Made by a program: the position numbers and the translations under genes. A DNA stretch of 64,000 nt from Gimesia aquarii. Lineage in GTDB: Bacteria; Planctomycetota; Planctomycetia; Planctomycetales; Planctomycetaceae. Below the pieces are notes generated by a model, which saw only the letters and a program-made list of their open reading frames with translations, searched no databases and was not told the origin of the DNA. The stretch covers positions 6,588,334 through 6,652,333 of the forward strand of contig NZ_CP037422.1 in NCBI RefSeq assembly GCF_007748175.1, given 5' to 3'. Of the stretch, positions 56,911 through 64,000 are shown in pieces; the first letter of the stretch is position 1; each line of letters begins with the position of its first letter.

Positions 56911-59460
56911 ATGAGTGAACGGCACTTTCAGTTTAATGGATTTGAATTAAGCGGGTGGACTATCGTCGGAGTCTGCGCTGTAATTCTGGCGATCGTCACC
57001 ATCGTTCTGCTGTTTCGCTATGAGCGTCGTTTAGTCACCCACTCAGTTGGAAATACACTTATCGCTCTCAGAATAATCGCACTTGTATTAATCTTGTTCA
57101 CATTTCTGGAGCCCGTTCTCACCTGGTCTTTTAATACCGAAAAGACCGGACGACTCGTCGTAGCCCTTGATGTTTCTGACAGTATGAATACCCAGGACCG
57201 ACACGCTACTGATTTGGAAAAACTGCGATTGGCGCGTGCTCTGAAAATGATCGGCAACAAAAATGTCGATAGTCGGCTTGATCGCTGGGAAGCCGCTTAC
57301 GCTGCGAATAAGGAACCAGAATGGGTGGACGAAAATGAAACCGCCAATCCCGAAAAGAAGGCGCAATTAGCCAGCAGTCGCAAAAGCAACCTTCAATCCA
57401 TTTTTGAAGAACTTGATCAACTCTCCCGTAAGGAAATTGCGCAAAAATTGCTCTTGAATCCCGCGAATCCCATTCTGGAGAAATTGCAAGAGCGAGGACA
57501 AGTCGATCTGGTCCTCTTTGCAGGTGATGCCATTTCTACAGAGAGGGAAGTCTTGAATAAAACACTGACTGATGTGCCCGATCAAGTCCATATGGAACTA
57601 TCAAATCTCTCCCAAGCGCTCAAATCTGCCCCGAGTAATTCTGATACGAGTGCCGCCCCCATCTCCAGTTATATTCTGCTGACCGATGGACGAGATAACA
57701 GCCAGCTTGATCCTGTTTCTACGGCAGAACAACTGGGGCAGATCCAGATTCCCGTTTATCCGGTTGTGCTCGGATCAGCATATCAACCAAAAGATATTTC
57801 TGTTTCCGCACTCGATTTTCCACAGACTGCGTTTAAAGATGATCGACCATTATTAAAAGCTCGGATTGGTACAAATGGGTACGAAGGCAAAGACGTCCGC
57901 GTCATCTTGAAACAAAATGATCGTGAGCTTGACGTAAGAAATTTCACCGCTCGGGGCAAGAGCAAAATTCTTGAATTTGAATTGAAGGCAGACAAACTGG
58001 GAAGACAGGAATTTACGCTGCAAACAGATATCTTGCCAGGAGAAACTCGTGATGATAATAACGAAAAAAACTTTGCCATTAATATCGTTGATGATAAGTC
58101 CCATGTCTTGCTGGTTGATGAGACGGCTCGCTGGGAATTTCGTTTCTTGCATAATGCTTTGCAGCGTGATAAGCGAATCGATCTGGAACAGGTTCTGTTC
58201 GAGCAACCTTATCTGGGACTTTTACCAAAACCGTTCTTTCCAAATCAATTATCAACAAAATTCCCTCCTGAAAACGAACCACCAAACCAGGATAAAAGTT
58301 CAAATCCGTTTGGTGAAAAGGATTTGATTATTATTGGAGATGTTTCACCCAATCATCTCAAAGAAGAGAATTGGGATCATATTAAAAAATTTGTCGCAGA
58401 ACAGGGAGGCACTCTAGTGCTGCTGGCAGGGAAAAAATATCTTCCCTTAGCACATCGCTCTGAAATTCTAGAAGAATTACTACCAATCGATAAAATGAAA
58501 ATCGTGAACTGGAATCAGGCGAATTTCAAAGTACCTCCTGCAGAACGAGGTATGCGTCTCAGACTCACGCCAGAAGGAGAAAAAGAGTCACTGTTCCAGT
58601 TTGATGTGACACCGGAATTCAACCGTGAGATCTGGGATCAACTTCCAGGGCACCTCTGGTTCATCCAGGGAGATCAAAAACCAGGAACAACAGTCTTAGC
58701 CTATGGCGTCTCTCCATTCAATGCTCCCCTGGACGAAAGTAAAGATGGCGTCATCATTCATCGTCACTATGGAGCCGGTCAAGTGATTTGGATTGGCATC
58801 GATAGTACTTGGCGCTGGCGATTTCGTGTAGGCGACCGCTATCACCATCGCTTCTGGGGACAATTAGCACGCTGGGCTGCGCGAAACAAAGCAGCCGCAG
58901 GTAATGAATTTGTCAAATTCAGTTTGAGTAAAACAGATATCTATGCCGGCGAAATTTCGACCGCCACCGCGCGTTGGACACAGGCGTATCTTGATCAATT
59001 CCCGGATGTGAAATCCACCGTTGCGATTTACAAAACCACAGACCCGGAAAAAGTCATTAATTCATTCGAATTAATCAGACAAAAGAACCAGCCACTCATT
59101 CATGAAGCCAACATTCCATCGCTTCCGGCGGGTGAATATGAACTCAAACTAATCACCTCTACGGAAGTAGCCCAGGGAAAGGAAATCACAACTCCTTTGT
59201 TTGTTCATGAAATTAAAACGATTGAGCTGGGAAATTTGACTTCGAACCCGCAATTACTTACAGAAATCGCTGAGTCCAGTGGAGGGCAATTACTGACTCC
59301 CCAGACCATGGACCAACTCTTGGAATTATTGCCTTCATTAAGCCAGGAAACGACGAATCAGGACGAAATATCGCTTTGGGATCACTGGTTTATTCTCGTT
59401 TTGATCATGGGTATTCTCACCGTGGAATGGGCCATTCGCAAATTGAATGGTTTGCCTTGA
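56911..59460 (+). CDS. VWA / glutamine-amidotransferase-like membrane protein (locus 2)
   Basis: 849 residues, paralogous to the protein at 14603. N-terminal helices lie at about 16-36 and 52-72; the VWA domain has MIDAS motif DVSDS (87-91), interrupted by a charged insertion of about 60 residues (about 105-165, with DENETANPEKKAQLASSRKS). A GATase-like segment begins near residue 390 with VLLVDETARWEFRFLHNAL, including the phrase EEQ-like acidic loop and LVLLAGKKYLPLAHRS. The C-terminal helix carries LWDHWFILVLIMG and EWAIRKL, matching the locus 1 protein. It presumably acts in the cytoplasmic membrane with its large neighbour. The insertion within the VWA domain is a difference from locus 1. 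Confidence 0.86.
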   Translation: MSERHFQFNGFELSGWTIVGVCAVILAIVTIVLLFRYERRLVTHSVGNTLIALRIIALVLILFTFLEPVLTWSFNTEKTGRLVVALDVSDSMNTQDRHATDLEKLRLARALKMIGNKNVDSRLDRWEAAYAANKEPEWVDENETANPEKKAQLASSRKSNLQSIFEELDQLSRKEIAQKLLLNPANPILEKLQERGQVDLVLFAGDAISTEREVLNKTLTDVPDQVHMELSNLSQALKSAPSNSDTSAAPISSYILLTDGRDNSQLDPVSTAEQLGQIQIPVYPVVLGSAYQPKDISVSALDFPQTAFKDDRPLLKARIGTNGYEGKDVRVILKQNDRELDVRNFTARGKSKILEFELKADKLGRQEFTLQTDILPGETRDDNNEKNFAINIVDDKSHVLLVDETARWEFRFLHNALQRDKRIDLEQVLFEQPYLGLLPKPFFPNQLSTKFPPENEPPNQDKSSNPFGEKDLIIIGDVSPNHLKEENWDHIKKFVAEQGGTLVLLAGKKYLPLAHRSEILEELLPIDKMKIVNWNQANFKVPPAERGMRLRLTPEGEKESLFQFDVTPEFNREIWDQLPGHLWFIQGDQKPGTTVLAYGVSPFNAPLDESKDGVIIHRHYGAGQVIWIGIDSTWRWRFRVGDRYHHRFWGQLARWAARNKAAAGNEFVKFSLSKTDIYAGEISTATARWTQAYLDQFPDVKSTVAIYKTTDPEKVINSFELIRQKNQPLIHEANIPSLPAGEYELKLITSTEVAQGKEITTPLFVHEIKTIELGNLTSNPQLLTEIAESSGGQLLTPQTMDQLLELLPSLSQETTNQDEISLWDHWFILVLIMGILTVEWAIRKLNGLP

Positions 59461-59628
59461 AAAGATTTTGGGCTGTAAACCATTTTTTCATCACTATTTA
59501 CCACCAAATATTGTTACAATATCAGGGTAACTGGTCTGCGAAGTCATTCTGATGATACAATAGCTAGAGGTACAGGCTCAATAATTCGCAGCTTTCAATT
59601 TAAAAACCACTTCCCGCAGAGATCAACT

Positions 59629-62600
59629 ATGGATGGGCAGTTAACTCTTTTTGTGAACGAACTGAAACGACAGTTAAACCAGCTTGACCGCAGAATCCGT
59701 TCGTTGGCTCTGTTACGCGGACTCGGTTTGGTAATTCTCGTTCTGATTTGTTTGATCACGTTACAAATCAGTCTGGATTTTCTGTTCTCATTAGGCACAA
59801 CCGCACGCGTTGTCTTGAGTTCTCTCTCTCTGACGGTTTTGGTCGGCTGTATTTGGTTTGCGATGCTACGCAGGGTATTTCATAAAAGGACGCCTGTCGA
59901 ATTGGCTGCGATTGTGGAAGAATCGCAATCGACGCTCAACGAGCGACTGACATCTGTGCTGGAATTGTCATCGGTTCAAAATGAATCCAGCTCGATTTTA
60001 ATGCGGGAGCATTTAGCAAAAGAAACGATTGCTTCGCTTACAACATTCAATATCACAGATTCCGTCCCCTCTGATCGTGCCATGCGGTTTATCATGAGTG
60101 CGGGAATCGCCATTCTCCTGTTTTTAACTCCCTTACTCGTCTGGCCTGATGCGTACAAACTGTTACTTTCGCGAAGTGTGATTCCCTGGGGTAATTTTGC
60201 AACCGTTAGTTCACTTTATTTTGAAGTTCAACCGGGAGACGAAACAGTTGCGCGTGGTAAAGATCTGCAAATATTAGCGACTCCTCACTGGCACACAAAG
60301 CAGCCTGAAACAATCAAAGAAGTGTGGATTGAATGGGAAGACTCACAAGGCGAACCCTTTTCCAGACGTATGGATCTAAACGAGACAACAGGGCAATACA
60401 CTACTCAGTTTCCGCGTCTGCTGAGTGGATTCCAATATATTATCACAACTGAACGCAGCCGGAGTAAGCGATATACAATTCAGATTTCTGAGCCTCCTTC
60501 GATCACTGATACCCTTTTGACGATCATGCCACCAGGATACACACACAAAAAACCACAAGAATTCACAGTGCTCCCCAGCGAAATCAGTGTTCCAGAACAA
60601 AGCCAATTTAAAATCAATCTCACCTTTGACCGCGCTGTTAAAGATGCGAAGCTTCAATACCAGTATTATTTGGCAGGTTCCGATAACCAACAGCGCCCCC
60701 CAGTTGAACATCAAAAATTTGTATTGAGTGAAGACCGGCTATCAGCACAACTCGAACTTCCTGTCCATAAAAAAAGTTTTGTGTTCCATATTGAATTCAA
60801 AAGTGAAAAGGGAAATTTGACGACGAAAACATCAGAACATCTTGTAAAAGTGATTCCAGACCATGCCCCTGAAATTGAAATTTCTCTTTATAACCAGTCA
60901 GAATTCTTTAAGCCTGATGAAATACTATCAGTCCCCGTCAAAGTCATCGATGATTATTCTGTCAAAGAGCTGGAAGTCCATGTTCAAAAGCTGGATGAAA
61001 AACCGATCTTGATCAAAGTTCCTGCGGAACAGTTGGGAACAAAATCGGTCAGTCATGAGTTTAAAATTGACCTCAAGGAAATCAAAGCGAAACAAGCTGA
61101 TATCTTTACTTATCGAGTCCGTGCTGCTGATAATCGAGAAGTCCCCTCACCAAATGTCGTCTGGTCAACACCACGTGTTTTCGGGATTGATAAAAATGCC
61201 GAAGAGCAACTTTCAGCAGGAGTGATCGCTCGCCAACAGAAACTGCGAGATGAGCTTAGAAAAATTCAAGAGGATTTTAAAAAACATCAGAAGGCCGTTG
61301 ATCAAAAGATTGCAAATTTAAAACAGCCAAAGGAAAAAGGAAAACTAAAAGGAGAGGATCAACAAGAATTACAAGAGTTGAGCAAAGAAGAACGCAAAAT
61401 CGCGCAACGCCTAGAAGCCTTAGCCAATGATTTTCTACAGCTGCCCCTCTATCAGAAACTAGCAGAACAAACGCAAGAAGTTGCACGTCATGATTTCGTC
61501 AAACATCATGACACACTGAAATCAGCGGCTGATAAAGAAACTATTGAACAGGCGCGAAAAGAATTGAGTTCAACTCCTAAGGCGATGTCTGCAACAGACA
61601 AGAAACTCGACGAGCTTGCTCAGCAGTACGAGAAACTGGTTGAGTTAGAGAATGATCTACTCAATCTGAATCGGCTAGCCGAAGAGACAGACCATCTCGC
61701 GAATGATTTACTTGCCTTTAACGACAAAGTAGAGTCTGCGACACAACAGCCAGATACAAAAGCAAATGAAAATCAAAAAACTCCGAATTCACAAGAAAAA
61801 CAGCATGCGGAAAAGCAAAAGTTGTCACCCGAAATCGAACAGGATCTGGCTAACTTTCAAAACGAACTGAAGCACCGCCAGTCGCGACTTTCCGAGGAGT
61901 TAAACAACTTACTGAAACGCAGGCCGGAGTTGGTAGATGCGGCTCGTAATTTCCAATTAAAGCAGCTAGATTCGCTGGTAAATCAAACTTCTCAGCTTGT
62001 CGAACCACAAAGACAGCTTGCCCAGGCTATAGAGCAGCAGGCACCTTTAGCGGCCAGTAAACCTGATACGAATGAACCACAAAATCAATCAGCTGCCCAG
62101 GATGTAAAAAACAAAGATTCTGAAAATCAACCTCAAACGGCTTCTACCCCTGGAAATGAAACCGCTAAAGGGCCTGAGATCCAAACGGCAGCAGCTGGCC
62201 CTGGAGATTCTGAACCGGTGAAAACAGCCCAAGCAACCGAACCCCAAATGAGTCCCACGAATACTCCTGCGGCTCAGAATCTGTCAGAATCTGTTCTGGA
62301 TTTACAAAAACAACAACAAGATTTAGCCGCAGCAGCAACAAATTTTGTGTTGGAAGCAGCACAAGAATTTGGTCCCCAATCGGAACCGACTCGCAAAGCG
62401 ACTCAATTAGCCGAAGAGTCAATCAAGGCACAAAAAGAGGCAAACGCCGGTCGCTTACATGAAGCCAGCCAGGCTGCCAATCGTGCCGCCAAAATCGCCG
62501 AAGAAATCATGAGTGCACACGAGGCGCAAAATAAAGACCAGACAGAACGAGACGCTTTTAAAGAGCAAACTGAGAAACTTGTGAATATGCAGCAAGAGCT

Positions 62601-63639
62601 CGCAGGAAAACTGGAAGAAGCTTCCACATCAGAAGCTTTGCGTCAGGAGGCACTTAAAAATTCACAGCAAGCCTTGGCACAACAAACAAAAGCATTGTCG
62701 CAACAACTGGCAGAAACTTCACAAAAGCTAAACACGAATCCGATTGGATTGAAAAAAGAGGGAAAACAAGCGGAACGCACCCAAGAGAAAACTGCAAAAG
62801 CCGAACAGCAAATGCAGAAAGCAGTGGAAGACCTTTCGAAAGAAGACCTCAAACGCGCGTCTCAACAAGCACAACAAGCAGCCAGAACACTGCAAGAAGC
62901 GGCACAACAGGCTCAAAAATCAAGACCACAGCGTCAGGCAGAGACTCCCGTTCCTGAAAAAGTCGGTAATCAGGTTACTGATGCCGCGATGCAACTACGT
63001 AACGCACAAAAACAACTTGAACAAACCCCTGAGTTTAAAGCTGGTGACCAAACTCTGGCTCAAAAGAGCCAGGCGAAATCCGGAGAATCGAACTCAAAAT
63101 CAAATCAAACTCAGTCATCACAACAAGAAGACTCTCAAGCCAGAGAGCAAAACAAATTAGAGGATACAAAGCGCGGGAAAGACGCACAATCCTCGAAAGA
63201 ACAGGTCGCCCAGAATTCAAAAAGTCAGAGTCAACAATCGAAATCCGGAAAACCTTCTCAATCCTCTTCATCTAAAAAAGCAGCAGAAGCGCTGAAACGT
63301 GCAGCAGAGTCGCTTTCACAGGCAGCGACAGAACTGAAATCAAAAGCTCAACAAGGCTCGAATCCCGGAAAAGGACAGGAATCACAGACCGCATCCAAAA
63401 ATATGGCTTCTGGAAAGGGGCAAGGCCAAAGTGAAGGCGGGGGTGCCATAAACAGTGTCGACTTTTCACAACTCAAAACAAAGTTAAAAGCGATGTCCAG
63501 TCGGAACTGGGGAGAACTACCGGGTAATCTGGATACGGAAATTTTGCAAGGCTCGCGAAGCAAAACAGATCCGGAGTACGCGCGTTTGATCAAACACTAT
63601 TTTGAAGCAATTGCCAAATCGAAATCTGATAACAACTAA
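59629..63639 (+). CDS. Large membrane-anchored coiled-coil protein, DUF4175-like, with WGxLP tail (locus 2)
   Basis: 1336 residues. The N-terminal 80 residues contain the helix KRQLNQLDRRIRSLALLRGL and two membrane helices, then TLNERLTSVLEL, matching the paralogue at 17111. A third hydrophobic stretch lies near 145-170. The next 350 residues are beta-rich and exported (phrase KVIDDYSVKELEVHV, matching VITDDYGIQSAHF in the paralogue). From about residue 530 to 1240 it is an almost continuous Gln/Lys/Glu/Ala-rich coiled coil interspersed with disordered Gln/Ser/Pro stretches. The last 45 residues carry WGELP followed at fixed spacing by Y, I, YF and A, matching the end of the 371-residue protein of locus 1. 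It therefore seems to combine parts that are separate genes in locus 1. Function unknown. Confidence 0.8.
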   Translation: MDGQLTLFVNELKRQLNQLDRRIRSLALLRGLGLVILVLICLITLQISLDFLFSLGTTARVVLSSLSLTVLVGCIWFAMLRRVFHKRTPVELAAIVEESQSTLNERLTSVLELSSVQNESSSILMREHLAKETIASLTTFNITDSVPSDRAMRFIMSAGIAILLFLTPLLVWPDAYKLLLSRSVIPWGNFATVSSLYFEVQPGDETVARGKDLQILATPHWHTKQPETIKEVWIEWEDSQGEPFSRRMDLNETTGQYTTQFPRLLSGFQYIITTERSRSKRYTIQISEPPSITDTLLTIMPPGYTHKKPQEFTVLPSEISVPEQSQFKINLTFDRAVKDAKLQYQYYLAGSDNQQRPPVEHQKFVLSEDRLSAQLELPVHKKSFVFHIEFKSEKGNLTTKTSEHLVKVIPDHAPEIEISLYNQSEFFKPDEILSVPVKVIDDYSVKELEVHVQKLDEKPILIKVPAEQLGTKSVSHEFKIDLKEIKAKQADIFTYRVRAADNREVPSPNVVWSTPRVFGIDKNAEEQLSAGVIARQQKLRDELRKIQEDFKKHQKAVDQKIANLKQPKEKGKLKGEDQQELQELSKEERKIAQRLEALANDFLQLPLYQKLAEQTQEVARHDFVKHHDTLKSAADKETIEQARKELSSTPKAMSATDKKLDELAQQYEKLVELENDLLNLNRLAEETDHLANDLLAFNDKVESATQQPDTKANENQKTPNSQEKQHAEKQKLSPEIEQDLANFQNELKHRQSRLSEELNNLLKRRPELVDAARNFQLKQLDSLVNQTSQLVEPQRQLAQAIEQQAPLAASKPDTNEPQNQSAAQDVKNKDSENQPQTASTPGNETAKGPEIQTAAAGPGDSEPVKTAQATEPQMSPTNTPAAQNLSESVLDLQKQQQDLAAAATNFVLEAAQEFGPQSEPTRKATQLAEESIKAQKEANAGRLHEASQAANRAAKIAEEIMSAHEAQNKDQTERDAFKEQTEKLVNMQQELAGKLEEASTSEALRQEALKNSQQALAQQTKALSQQLAETSQKLNTNPIGLKKEGKQAERTQEKTAKAEQQMQKAVEDLSKEDLKRASQQAQQAARTLQEAAQQAQKSRPQRQAETPVPEKVGNQVTDAAMQLRNAQKQLEQTPEFKAGDQTLAQKSQAKSGESNSKSNQTQSSQQEDSQAREQNKLEDTKRGKDAQSSKEQVAQNSKSQSQQSKSGKPSQSSSSKKAAEALKRAAESLSQAATELKSKAQQGSNPGKGQESQTASKNMASGKGQGQSEGGGAINSVDFSQLKTKLKAMSSRNWGELPGNLDTEILQGSRSKTDPEYARLIKHYFEAIAKSKSDNN
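63060..63280 (+). repeat. Low-complexity Ser/Gln/Lys-coding tract
   Basis: Within the locus 2 coiled-coil gene, a stretch of about 70 codons almost devoid of hydrophobic residues (Ser, Gln, Lys, Asn). It probably encodes a disordered linker before the C-terminal motif. It resembles in composition the tract at 20405-20715 of locus 1. Confidence 0.55.
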
Positions 63640-63675
63640 GCCTTAGATTCAAAGCTCTATAACAGGAAATTTCCT

Positions 63676-64000
63676 ATGATGCGCTGGTTAGTAGTATGCA
63701 TTGTTCTTGTTTTTTCTGTATCTAAGCAAACACATTGCTGGGCCCAAGAACTCGATCAACAAAAAAAACAACTTGATGAAGGTATTCAACGGGCAATTCA
63801 GTTTTTGTCAATCTCACAACAGCCTTCAGGAGCCTGGTCCTTCAATTCCTACGGTGAATCAACGGCTGCGACTTCATTGGCAATCATGGCGTTTATGGCC
63901 GCAGGCTATGTTCCAGAAGAAGGCCCCTACGGCGAGCAGATGAATAAAGGCATCGACTGGGTCCTGTCTCATCAGGCAGCGAACGGCCTGGTCGTACATC
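63676..64000 (+). CDS. Secreted prenyltransferase/squalene-cyclase-repeat protein, 3' end cut by window edge
   Basis: 108 residues visible. A signal peptide (residues 1-24, RWLVVCIVLVFSVSKQTHC with a possible cleavage after CWAQ) is followed by QKKQLDEGIQRAIQFLSISQ and then QPSGAWSFNSYGESTAATSL, the alpha/alpha-barrel repeat typical of terpene cyclase/prenyltransferase-like domains. A second repeat begins with MNKGIDWVLSHQAANGLVVH. In planctomycetes such exported repeat proteins often accompany BatA/VWA loci; it lies 36 bases after the large coiled-coil gene on the same strand. An enzymatic role cannot be judged from the fragment. Confidence 0.82.
   Translation, partial: MMRWLVVCIVLVFSVSKQTHCWAQELDQQKKQLDEGIQRAIQFLSISQQPSGAWSFNSYGESTAATSLAIMAFMAAGYVPEEGPYGEQMNKGIDWVLSHQAANGLVVH

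Overview
The window looks like chromosomal DNA of a planctomycete, probably a marine Planctomycetaceae / Gimesia-type lineage with fairly low GC. This is inferred from gene content and is not a database match. The clues are a DUF1549/DUF1553 (planctomycete cytochrome-like) gene next to DUF1501, a DUF1570 protein, an NPCBM-domain protein, a Tat-signal Gfo/Idh/MocA oxidoreductase, very large secreted proteins of unknown function, and two MoxR/BatA/VWA-type envelope loci. I see no rRNA, tRNA, CRISPR array, insertion sequence or phage gene.

Layout. 1-1349 (-): a truncated multi-pass membrane protein with a TTG start. 1579-4491 (+): the DUF1549/DUF1553 and DUF1501 pair. 4677-9976 (+): a PQQ-type beta-propeller, prephenate dehydrogenase (tyrA) and a glutaminase-less PurL with two PurS-like units at its N-terminus. 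10326-28793 (+): a long same-strand run. It starts with MoxR ATPase, DUF58, BatA-like, VWA/GATase-like and a large DUF4175-like membrane protein, continues with a Gln-rich coiled-coil protein, a small anchored protein and an NPCBM protein, and ends with three tandem trypsin-like genes of which only the first keeps its catalytic triad. Convergent to it, 28860-38950 (-) holds two giant secreted/membrane proteins (2227 and about 1136 aa), preceded by an inositol monophosphatase gene (39208-39993, -).

40622-47604 (+) is a compact Tad/Flp-type pilus assembly cluster: prepilin peptidase, TadE, CpaB, TadG-like, CpaF, TadB, TadC. It lacks a visible pilin, secretin and TadZ. A strong bidirectional terminator separates it from a convergent oxidoreductase (47686-48999, -). 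49319-50014 (+) is a zinc-ribbon protein with one membrane anchor. 50019-52584 (-) is a tightly overlapping trio: a TIM-barrel epimerase-like protein, a sulfatase-fold protein without its active site, and an ArsC-like reductase. 52625-54160 (-) is a DUF1570 putative metallopeptidase.

54624-63639 (+) is a second, paralogous version of the envelope locus (BatA-like, VWA/GATase-like, large DUF4175-like protein). Functions spread over several genes in the first copy seem to be joined in one 1336-residue protein in the second, and a C-terminal motif of about 40 residues is shared across the two loci. The window ends inside a squalene-cyclase/prenyltransferase-repeat protein. The most notable material is the pair of split/fused VWA loci, the protease-pseudoprotease array, and the giant convergent proteins, one of which carries an internal signal-peptide-like segment suggesting gene fusion.
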